Under the pieces are notes generated by a model. The model was not told the DNA's origin, ran no database searches, and was given only the letters and a program-made list of their open reading frames with translations. A stretch of DNA of 16,783 nt, taken from assembly GCA_027623585.1 (NCBI GenBank), contig JAQBVK010000014.1, positions 1 to 16,783 of the forward strand, given 5' to 3'. Below are positions 6,451 to 12,887 of this stretch, in pieces (position 1 is the first letter of the stretch; each line of letters starts with the position of its first letter). Made by a program: the position numbers and the translations under genes. The stretch is from Planctomycetota bacterium (GTDB lineage: Bacteria; Planctomycetota; UBA1135).

Positions 6451-8109
6451 ATGAGCGCTCCCGATACCGCTCGACCTCTCGACTTCATCCGCCAAATCGT
6501 CGCCGACGACCTGGAGAGTGGCAAGCATGCCGAGGTCGTCACGCGCTTCCCGCCGGAGCCCAACGGCTACCTCCACATTGGCCACGCCAAGGCGATCTGC
6601 CTCGACTTCGGCCTGCCGCAGGAGTTCGGCGGACGCTGCCACCTGCGCTTCGACGACACCAACCCCACCAAGGAAGAGCAGGAGTACATCGACGCGATCC
6701 AGGACGACGTGCGTTGGCTCGGTTTCGATTGGGGCGAGCATCTCCACTACGCCTCGGATTACTTCGAGCAGCTCTATCAGTGGGGCGAGCATCTGATCTC
6801 TACGGGCAAGGCCTACGTCGACGAGCAGACTGCCGAACAAATCCGCGACACGCGCGGCAGCACCTTCGTCCCCGGCACGCTGAGCCCCTGGCGCGATCGC
6901 CCCGCCGAGGAGAGCCTCGCGCAGTTCCGGCGGATGCGCGCCGGCGACTTCACCGACGGCCAGATGGTGCTGCGCGCGCGCATCGACATGGCGTCGCCGA
7001 ACCTCAATCTCCGCGACCCAGTGCTCTACCGGATCCTGCACGCGGAGCATCCGCGCACCGGCAACGCGTGGTGCATCTACCCGATGTACGACTACGCGCA
7101 TGGGCAGTCCGACGCCATCGAAGGCATCACGCACTCCTTGTGCACGATGGAGTTCGAGAACCATCGGCCGCTCTACGAATGGTTCGTCGAGAATCTGCCC
7201 GTTCCGCATCACCCCAGGCAAATCGAGTTCAGCCGGCTCAACCTCACGCACACCGTGGTCAGCAAGCGCAAGCTGCTACGCCTGGTGCAGGAAGGCCACG
7301 TGAAGGGTTGGGACGACCCGCGCATGCCGACGCTGCGCGGAATCCGGCGGCGCGGCTACACGGCGTCGGCGCTGCGCGCCTTCTGCATGGAAGTGGGAAT
7401 CACGAAGAGCGAAGGCGTCGTGGATCTTGGCCTGTTGGAGCATCATCTGCGCAAGGAACTCGAGCACGAAGCGCCGCGGCGCATGGCGGTGTTGCGGCCG
7501 CTGAAGCTCACGCTCACCGATTGGCCGCAGGGCAAAGTCGAGCAGCTCGAGGTGCCCAACCATGGGCAGCGCCCCGAACTCGGCGTGCGGCAATTGCCCT
7601 TCGACGGCACCGCTTGGATCGAGCGCGATGACTATCTGGACGACCCGCCGGCAGATTTTTTCCGGCTCGGGCCCGGTCGCGAAGTTCGGCTACGCCAGGC
7701 TTACAACGTGACCTGTCAAGAGGTCGTGCGCGACGCTGCCGGTGAAGCCATCGAGTTGCGCTGCACGCATGATCCGGAATCGCGTGGCGGCGGGGGACGC
7801 AAAGTCAAAGGCTTCCTGCATTGGGTGCCCGGCGGCGCCGCGGAAGCGAGCGTGCGCCTATTCGGGCCGCTGTTCCGCAGCGCGGATCCGGAGGAGGGGG
7901 GGGATTTCCTCAACAACCTCGCTCCTGACTCCTGGACGGAAACTCTCGCGAGGGTCGAGGCCGACCTCTCCGCCGCGGCGCCGGAGGCGCGCTTCCAATT
8001 CGAGCGCCTCGGCTACTTCTTCGTCGATCCGGTCGATTCGCGCTCAGGTGGTCCGGTATTCCACCGCATCGTTGCGCTCAAGGACTCCCGGCCGAAGAGA
8101 GGCCGCTGA
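6451..8109 (+). CDS. glnS: Glutaminyl-tRNA synthetase
   Basis: This cytoplasmic class I aminoacyl-tRNA synthetase charges tRNA-Gln with glutamine using ATP. At 552 residues it is the usual length for bacterial GlnRS. The N-terminal catalytic core has PPEPNGYLHIGHAK (HIGH at 42-45) and the KMSKS-equivalent VVSKRKL at 269-275. That variant, together with CIYPMYDYAHGQSDAIEGIT and THSLCTMEFENHRPLYEWF, separates GlnRS from GluRS. The C-terminal third has the two-barrel anticodon-binding region (KGFLHWVP, FERLGYFFVDPVDS). Presence of GlnRS implies direct charging of tRNA-Gln, although an amidotransferase route could also exist. It has its own -10-like box and is divergent from the lipoprotein pair. 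Confidence 0.97.
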   Translation: MSAPDTARPLDFIRQIVADDLESGKHAEVVTRFPPEPNGYLHIGHAKAICLDFGLPQEFGGRCHLRFDDTNPTKEEQEYIDAIQDDVRWLGFDWGEHLHYASDYFEQLYQWGEHLISTGKAYVDEQTAEQIRDTRGSTFVPGTLSPWRDRPAEESLAQFRRMRAGDFTDGQMVLRARIDMASPNLNLRDPVLYRILHAEHPRTGNAWCIYPMYDYAHGQSDAIEGITHSLCTMEFENHRPLYEWFVENLPVPHHPRQIEFSRLNLTHTVVSKRKLLRLVQEGHVKGWDDPRMPTLRGIRRRGYTASALRAFCMEVGITKSEGVVDLGLLEHHLRKELEHEAPRRMAVLRPLKLTLTDWPQGKVEQLEVPNHGQRPELGVRQLPFDGTAWIERDDYLDDPPADFFRLGPGREVRLRQAYNVTCQEVVRDAAGEAIELRCTHDPESRGGGGRKVKGFLHWVPGGAAEASVRLFGPLFRSADPEEGGDFLNNLAPDSWTETLARVEADLSAAAPEARFQFERLGYFFVDPVDSRSGGPVFHRIVALKDSRPKRGR

Positions 8110-8146
8110 GCTCAGAAATTCACTGACGCGGAGCGGTTTCTTGCCC

Positions 8147-8152
8147 GATAAT
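8147..8152 (+). promoter_or_regulatory. Putative -10 box GATAAT of the five-haem cytochrome gene
   Basis: GATAAT matches TATAAT at 5 of 6 bases and ends 7 nt before ATG 8160. It overlaps an alternative ATG at 8151. Confidence 0.4.
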
Positions 8153-8159
8153 GGAGGGG

Positions 8160-10091
8160 ATGCTCTCACCCCGCGTCCTTGCGATCGGCGTGTGTCTCGC
8201 CTCCGCGGCGGCCACCTTCGCGTTGGTCGTGCCGAACGAGGTGCAGTTGCCCGGCACCCAGCCGAACGAGGTGGTGGCGATCCAACACGTGGACTCGTGC
8301 ACCGGATGCCACGGCTACTACGACGCTGCGATCGAGCCCTATCGCACTTGGCAAGGCTCGATGATGGCGCACGCGAGCCGCGATCCCTTGTTTTGGGCGG
8401 CGCTTGCGGTCGCGGAGCAAGATTTTGACGGAGTCGGCGATCTCTGTTTGCGTTGCCACGTGCCGAGCGGATGGTTGGACGGACGCTCCACCCCGACGGA
8501 TGGATCTGCCTTCCTCCCGCTCGATGCCGAAGGCGTCGAGTGCATGGTCTGCCACCGCATGACCAATCCGGACCAGAGCGAGTGGGACGGCGTGCAGAAC
8601 CCGCCCTTCATCGCGAACTCCGGCGGCCCCAATCCGGAAGGCTGGTACGGCAGCGGAATGATGGTGTTGGCCGACGGCGACACGCGCTACGGCCCCTACG
8701 GCAACCCGACCGCGCCGCACCCGTGGAAGAAGAGTAATTTCCATCGCAGTTCCGAACTCTGCGGAACTTGCCACGACGTGTCGAACCCAGTGGTCGGCGA
8801 TCTCGCGCCGAACAACGGCTCGATCGATCCGCTGCCGCCCGGATCCTTCAGCGGAACGCCCGGCACGCCGCTGACCACGAAGGCCGCCTTCAACAATCCG
8901 CCGTATTCCTACGGCGTGGTCGAACGGACCTTCTCCGAGCACATGGCGAGCACGTTGTCCGCCACGCGCGTGAGTGATTATCAATCTTTGCCGATCGAGT
9001 TGCGCGGCGGCGTGCTCGAGACGGTCTACAACGCCGCGCTGCTCGCCGGGCAAGGCGGTGACTACGCCGATGGCACCGAGCGCCTCTATTCCTGCCAAAG
9101 CTGTCACATGACGCCCGCGGTTGCGGCGGGTTGCAACATGCTGGGTTCACCGGTGCGCGGCGACATGCCGGTGCACGATCTGACCGGCGGTAACACCTGG
9201 GCCATGGATGCGATCAAGTGGTTGGATGATCGCGGGCTGCTCCAGATGGGTGGCGGCTTGAACCAATGGGAGCGCGCCTCGATGGATGCCGCGAAACTGC
9301 GCGCGCGCGCGATGCTCGCAGGCGCCGCAGCCCTGAAGGTGGATAAGCAGGCAGGCGTGGTGCAGGTGGTCAATCGCAGCGGTCACAAACTCTTCACGGG
9401 TTATCCCGAAGGCCGGCGCATGTGGATGAACGTGCGTTGGTACAACCTGCAGAACCAGTTGCTGCGCGAAGATGGCGCCTACGGCGATCTGCCGGTCAAC
9501 GTCGGCGGTCGTTCTCTATTGGTACGTAGCATTCTCGACTTGCAGGACCCCAATCTGCACATCTGGCACACGACTCCGGGCATTTCCCAAGAGTGGGCCG
9601 CAAAATTGCTGACGCTCGGGAATGATCCGGCCACCACGCTGGAGTACGACCGCATCACCGGCCAACCAACCTTCACGCTCGGCCAACTTGCCGCGATGGC
9701 GCCGGGCTCCGCGCACGCCTCCTTCCACTTCGCGCTCAACGACACGGTGCTCTTCGACAACCGGATCCCGCCGTGGGGTCTGCGCTACGACGACGCGCGC
9801 ACGCGCAACTGTCTGCCCATGCCCGAGACGCTGTACGGAAATCCGGGTCCGGGCGGCGAGTATCAACATTGGGACGAGGTGCAGTTGTCGCCCCCGGTCG
9901 GTGCGCGCAAGGCAACCTTCACTCTGCTCTACCAGAGCACCTCTTGGGAGTACGTGATGTCGCTGGTGCTCGGCAACGACGGGACCGTGTCCACTCTTGC
10001 TGATACCGGCCTGAAGTTGGCGCGCGCTTGGTACGCGACCGGCATGGCCGAACCGGAAGTGATGGCGCAGGTGACGGCGACCTTCCCGTAG
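8160..10091 (+). CDS. Five-haem c-type cytochrome, secreted
   Basis: The 643-residue protein has an N-terminal signal segment (LAIGVCLASAAATFA). Counted from the upstream ATG at 8151, five CxxCH haem sites lie at 50-54 (CTGCH), 99-103 (CLRCH), 131-135 (CMVCH), 204-208 (CGTCH) and 315-319 (CQSCH). Further His residues (HMASTL, HKLFTGYPEGRRMW) could be distal ligands. The NRSGHKLFTGYPEGRRMW motif recurs in multihaem cytochromes of the c554-like type. The C-terminal half lacks haem sites and looks beta-rich. A periplasmic electron-transfer or redox-enzyme role is likely; substrate unknown. ATG 8160 is preferred over 8151 because the first would place the start 7 nt behind GATAAT and the second would lie inside that box. 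It is followed by the MBL gene after 28 bp. Confidence 0.88.
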   Translation: MLSPRVLAIGVCLASAAATFALVVPNEVQLPGTQPNEVVAIQHVDSCTGCHGYYDAAIEPYRTWQGSMMAHASRDPLFWAALAVAEQDFDGVGDLCLRCHVPSGWLDGRSTPTDGSAFLPLDAEGVECMVCHRMTNPDQSEWDGVQNPPFIANSGGPNPEGWYGSGMMVLADGDTRYGPYGNPTAPHPWKKSNFHRSSELCGTCHDVSNPVVGDLAPNNGSIDPLPPGSFSGTPGTPLTTKAAFNNPPYSYGVVERTFSEHMASTLSATRVSDYQSLPIELRGGVLETVYNAALLAGQGGDYADGTERLYSCQSCHMTPAVAAGCNMLGSPVRGDMPVHDLTGGNTWAMDAIKWLDDRGLLQMGGGLNQWERASMDAAKLRARAMLAGAAALKVDKQAGVVQVVNRSGHKLFTGYPEGRRMWMNVRWYNLQNQLLREDGAYGDLPVNVGGRSLLVRSILDLQDPNLHIWHTTPGISQEWAAKLLTLGNDPATTLEYDRITGQPTFTLGQLAAMAPGSAHASFHFALNDTVLFDNRIPPWGLRYDDARTRNCLPMPETLYGNPGPGGEYQHWDEVQLSPPVGARKATFTLLYQSTSWEYVMSLVLGNDGTVSTLADTGLKLARAWYATGMAEPEVMAQVTATFP

Positions 10092-10107
10092 GGACGGCGG
10101 CGCTTGC

Positions 10108-10113
10108 TAGGAT
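10108..10113 (+). promoter_or_regulatory. Putative -10 box TAGGAT of the MBL-MOSC operon
   Basis: TAGGAT ends 6 nt before ATG 10120. Its AGGA could also be read as a weak Shine-Dalgarno at 7 nt spacing, so this case is ambiguous. Confidence 0.35.
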
Positions 10114-10119
10114 TTGGGC

Positions 10120-11001
10120 ATGAAGCACGCTGTCATGCTCGCTGGATGCGCATTCCTCGCCGGAGTCGCTGGCATCTCCGCCACGTTCGTCGCCGATCAA
10201 GATCCCGCGGTTGAGGTGGTCGCGGCGGGCAAGGGCGTTTCGATGCTGATCGGCCAAGGCGGCAACGTCGGCGTGCTGCAAGGACCGGAAGGCGTGCTGG
10301 TGGTGGATTCCCAATTCGATCGCATGGTGCCCGGAATCCTGGCTGCGATCGCCGGCCTGCAGAAGGACGGCGAGGTGAAGTGGCTGGTCAACACGCACTA
10401 TCACGGTGACCACGTCGGCGGAAACGTGCGGCTCGGCGCCGGCGCCACGCGCATGGCGCACGCGAAGGTGCGGGAACGCATGGCGACGGCGCAGGGCAAT
10501 CGCCCGGCGGCAGACCCGGCCGCGTTGCCGATGCTGACCTGGGAGAGCGGCGTGATGATGCATCTCAACGGCCAGCGCGTCGAGATGATGCACGTCGGTC
10601 CGGCGCACACCGACGGCGACACCATCGTGATCTTCCATGACGCGGGCGTCGTGCACATGGGCGACACCTTCTTCAATGGAATGTTTCCGTTCGTGGATCT
10701 CGACAGCGGCGGCAGCGTGGCGGGCGCGCTTGAAGTACTGCGCCAAGCGCTCAGCGAGATGCCGCCTACTTGGAAGATCATTCCGGGACACGGACCACTC
10801 GCCACGGCGAAGGACATGCAGAAAACCATCACCATGATCGACAAGACCTTGGCGATCGTGAGGGAGCGCGTGGACGGTGGCATGAGCAATGCCGAGGTCG
10901 TCGCCGCGGGATTGCCCGAGGAGTGGGTGAGTTGGTCGTGGCAGTTCATCTCCACTGAGCGTTGGCTCGAGACGCTCGCGCGGGAGTGCGGCGCAAAGTG
11001 A
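10120..11001 (+). CDS. Metallo-beta-lactamase-fold hydrolase, exported
   Basis: This 293-residue MBL-fold protein has a hydrophobic N-terminus (residues 1-24) that is probably a signal peptide. An LAGC lipobox-like stretch at residues 7-10 is too close to the start to be convincing. Metal ligands are THYHGDH (H93, H95, D97, H98), H163 in GPAHTDGD, D182 in HMGDTFFNGMFPF and H224 in IPGHGP. This set gives the two-metal site of the superfamily. The order THYHxDHxGGN, GPAHTDGD and MGDxFFNG is typical of a broad group of periplasmic MBL hydrolases of uncertain substrate, related to subclass B3. Beta-lactamase activity cannot be claimed. ATG 10120 was chosen over TTG 10114. The stop TGA overlaps the GTG start of the MOSC gene. 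Confidence 0.9.
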   Translation: MKHAVMLAGCAFLAGVAGISATFVADQDPAVEVVAAGKGVSMLIGQGGNVGVLQGPEGVLVVDSQFDRMVPGILAAIAGLQKDGEVKWLVNTHYHGDHVGGNVRLGAGATRMAHAKVRERMATAQGNRPAADPAALPMLTWESGVMMHLNGQRVEMMHVGPAHTDGDTIVIFHDAGVVHMGDTFFNGMFPFVDLDSGGSVAGALEVLRQALSEMPPTWKIIPGHGPLATAKDMQKTITMIDKTLAIVRERVDGGMSNAEVVAAGLPEEWVSWSWQFISTERWLETLARECGAK

Positions 11002-11477
11002 GCCATGCGGAAAGGCTTACCGGGCGGATCACCTGGATCGGGATCGCGCCGGAGCCGTGCGCTGATCCGATCGCCGTCTCCGAGGTTGAAGCCATCGCGG
11101 AGCTGGGACTCGCGGGTGATCATCACGCGCGGCGGCGTCCGGGATCGAGTCGGCAAGTGACGCTCATCGAGGCCGAGCACCTCGGAGAATTGGAGCGAGA
11201 ACTCGGACGCGCCATCACGCCGGGCCTCTGCCGCCGCAACCTCGTCGTCGAGGGTCTCGACCTGCGATCTTGCTTCACGAGCGCGCTGCGGATCGGCGAA
11301 GCGCTCTTGGAGGTCAGCGGCGAATGCACGCCCTGTTCCAGGATGGAGGAGAACCTCGGCCCCGGCGGATTCGCGGCGATGGCGGAGCGAGGCGGGCTCA
11401 CCGCGCGCGTACTGCGCGGAGGCCTGATCCGCGTGGGAGATGCGGTGCGCGCGGAGGCCGGCGCGCACGAGCACTAG
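10998..11477 (+). CDS. MOSC-domain protein
   Basis: The 159-residue protein matches the small MOSC family (C-terminal domain of molybdenum-cofactor sulfurases, also YiiM-like). It carries GDHHARRRPGSSRQVTLIEA, PGLCRRNLVVEGLDL, LRIGEALLEVSGECTPCSRM with C110 and C113, and GGLTARVLRGGLIRVGDAV. MOSC proteins bind or relay sulfur and molybdenum cofactor, using a conserved Cys. Start GTG 10998 overlaps the upstream TGA (GTGA), and GGAG lies 11 nt before it. The pattern also begins right there, so the longer frame from 10962 is rejected. It is cytoplasmic by lack of a signal peptide, unlike its exported MBL partner. A hairpin follows the stop. Confidence 0.88.
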   Translation: MSHAERLTGRITWIGIAPEPCADPIAVSEVEAIAELGLAGDHHARRRPGSSRQVTLIEAEHLGELERELGRAITPGLCRRNLVVEGLDLRSCFTSALRIGEALLEVSGECTPCSRMEENLGPGGFAAMAERGGLTARVLRGGLIRVGDAVRAEAGAHEH

Positions 11478-11490
11478 AGCAGCGCTGCCC

Positions 11491-11513
11491 GAGCACTTCA
11501 GGCTTCAGTGCTC
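11491..11513. terminator. Small hairpin after the MOSC gene
   Basis: GAGCACT (11491-11497) and AGTGCTC (11507-11513) form a 7-bp stem with a 9-nt loop, 13 bp past the MOSC stop. No T-tract follows, so the terminator role is tentative. Confidence 0.35.
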
Positions 11514-11686
11514 GCCTCCTTGCTACTGATTTCGGGAGGCATCCTGCACAAACCGAATCACGGGAAGCCTTCAGAAGGAGAGTGGATATCTCGAATCGCG
11601 ATGTACGCGATCGGCGGATTTTGGGTATTCGTGGCAGTGAATGGCTGGTCCGTGTCCACGGCGGCTGACCTCTGCACTGCGCAGAA

Positions 11687-11706
11687 GACGATGCTTGAGC
11701 ATCGTC
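11687..11706. promoter_or_regulatory. Palindrome with 9-bp perfect arms
   Basis: GACGATGCT (11687-11695) and AGCATCGTC (11698-11706) are perfect inverted arms separated by TG. The site lies 83 bp upstream of the cytochrome lipoprotein start, a plausible position for an operator. A terminator or attenuator hairpin is the alternative. Confidence 0.4.
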
Positions 11707-11773
11707 GTCCAATCGTGACTCGACCGCTGGACCTTCGAGCACTCGAAGCAGAACTGCGCAAGATGCCGCGTAG

Positions 11774-11779
11774 TAGAGT
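11774..11779 (+). promoter_or_regulatory. Putative -10 box TAGAGT of the cytochrome/propeller operon
   Basis: TAGAGT ends 10 nt before ATG 11790, the same spacing as for glnS. No Shine-Dalgarno is present. Confidence 0.35.
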
Positions 11780-11789
11780 GTCCGGCGCC

Positions 11790-12887
11790 ATGAGAGGGAC
11801 GGCCGTTGCCACCAGTTTTCTACTGACGCTCTCCTTGAGTTGCTCAGAGCGCGAGCCGTCACCGGCGCAAGCCGAAACGAGTGCGCCTGCGCAACCTGCG
11901 AACGCCGCGGCGCTCTACGCGCACCACTGCGCCGTGTGCCACGGCACCAGCGGCGACGGCGACGGCACCTTGGTGCTCGATCGTCCGGCACGCTCCTTCA
12001 AACAGGGAGGCTTTTCTTTCGGCAACACCGAGGAAGCGATCTTTCGCACCGTCAGCAGCGGCATCGGCGGCACCCCGATGCCCGGTTTCGCGCAACTGCT
12101 CGCGGAGGACGAACGGCGTGCGGTGGCGCGTCACGTGATCAGCCTCGGCCCCGAGCAGGTGCCCGGCCCGGGCTTCGCGAGCGTCCTTGCGGTGGGGGAT
12201 CACCCGGTGGTCGTGCGCGGACAATTCGCGCCGCTGGTCGATGGCGGTCCTGAGTACTCGCGCGGACTGCTAGTCGGCAACCCCGACGGCCTCTCCTATC
12301 AGTACGCCGCCGACGACCTGCGCCTGCTCGCCGTGCGCCAAGGCCCCTTCGTGGACCGCAAAGACTGGGGCGAACGCGGCGGCTCGCCACTCGAACCGCT
12401 CGGCCGTGTGATCTTTCTTGTGGACGCTAGCGGCGCTCCTCGATCTGAATGGGAATTGCATGAGGGAGAAGCCATGGTCAGCCTGCTCGGAACCCGTACC
12501 GACGCCGCGTACGCTGTACTGCGTTATCGAATCGAAGATCGACAAGGCAAGCCCTGGTGCGATGTCGAGGAATCCGTGCGCGCAGCAAGCTATCGGTCAG
12601 CGAGCGGCGTCGCGCGCGAGTTCCAGTTGACTGCATTGGAGAATGCACAGTGGCCCGTTCTGCGCTATTCGGTGAAAGGAAGCATGTACGTTGTTGAGGG
12701 TGGGGTGATGGTGCGCGGCGACGACGAACGCACCAATATCGTGACGATTCACAGCCAGGAAGGTTATTACCCTCTCGACGAGCCAGCGGCGGCAGGTGAG
12801 CGCTGCCGGATTGTCGTGGAGTATCTCGTTCTCCCCGATGCCACGGACGCATCTTTCGAGGCACTGCGCGAGGAGGTCGGACGATGA
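11790..12887 (+). CDS. Single-haem c-type cytochrome lipoprotein with unknown C-terminal domain
   Basis: The 365-residue protein begins with a lipoprotein signal (MRGTAVATSFLLTLSLSC, lipobox LSLSC, Cys18). A cytochrome c class I domain follows: CAVCH at 47-51 and the probable axial Met97 in GGTPMPGF. Residues of about 125-365 are a separate domain I do not recognise, with a repeated alternation of strands and many charged residues. Cytochrome subunits of periplasmic dehydrogenases sometimes carry a haem-b-binding domain at this place, but I cannot show that here. ATG 11790 was chosen because the lipoprotein signal starts there; the open frame continues upstream to 11478 without recognisable homology. 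The stop overlaps the next start (ATGA), so it is co-translated with the propeller-DUF1080 protein and is its likely electron acceptor. Confidence 0.85.
   Translation: MRGTAVATSFLLTLSLSCSEREPSPAQAETSAPAQPANAAALYAHHCAVCHGTSGDGDGTLVLDRPARSFKQGGFSFGNTEEAIFRTVSSGIGGTPMPGFAQLLAEDERRAVARHVISLGPEQVPGPGFASVLAVGDHPVVVRGQFAPLVDGGPEYSRGLLVGNPDGLSYQYAADDLRLLAVRQGPFVDRKDWGERGGSPLEPLGRVIFLVDASGAPRSEWELHEGEAMVSLLGTRTDAAYAVLRYRIEDRQGKPWCDVEESVRAASYRSASGVAREFQLTALENAQWPVLRYSVKGSMYVVEGGVMVRGDDERTNIVTIHSQEGYYPLDEPAAAGERCRIVVEYLVLPDATDASFEALREEVGR
12871..12876 (+). promoter_or_regulatory. Canonical Shine-Dalgarno AGGAGG
   Basis: AGGAGG ends 7 nt before ATG 12884 of the operon-internal propeller-DUF1080 gene. 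It is the only strong Shine-Dalgarno found in the window. Confidence 0.75.

Larger units (their letters stand above)
11478..11789 (+). other. 312-bp gap with an unassigned open tract, possible small membrane-protein fragment
   Basis: The MOSC frame stays open after its TAG (11475-11477) for 104 codons and joins the cytochrome lipoprotein frame. From GTG 11508 it encodes two hydrophobic stretches (LASLLLISGGIL and MYAIGGFWVFVAVNGW) and a polar tail. Base composition looks less GC-rich than the neighbours, and codons such as ATA, CTA and AGA appear. I do not recognise the product. It could be a small membrane protein, a gene remnant, or noncoding leader. It also contains the hairpin at 11491-11513 and the palindrome at 11687-11706. 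Confidence 0.3.

Noticed and set aside
8106..8115. CTGAGCTCAG palindrome at the end of glnS
   Set aside because: Only 10 bp with no loop; too short and common to call a terminator.
10120..11001. Calling the MBL-fold gene a beta-lactamase
   Set aside because: The metal-binding motifs define the superfamily only; nothing in the sequence shows beta-lactam specificity.
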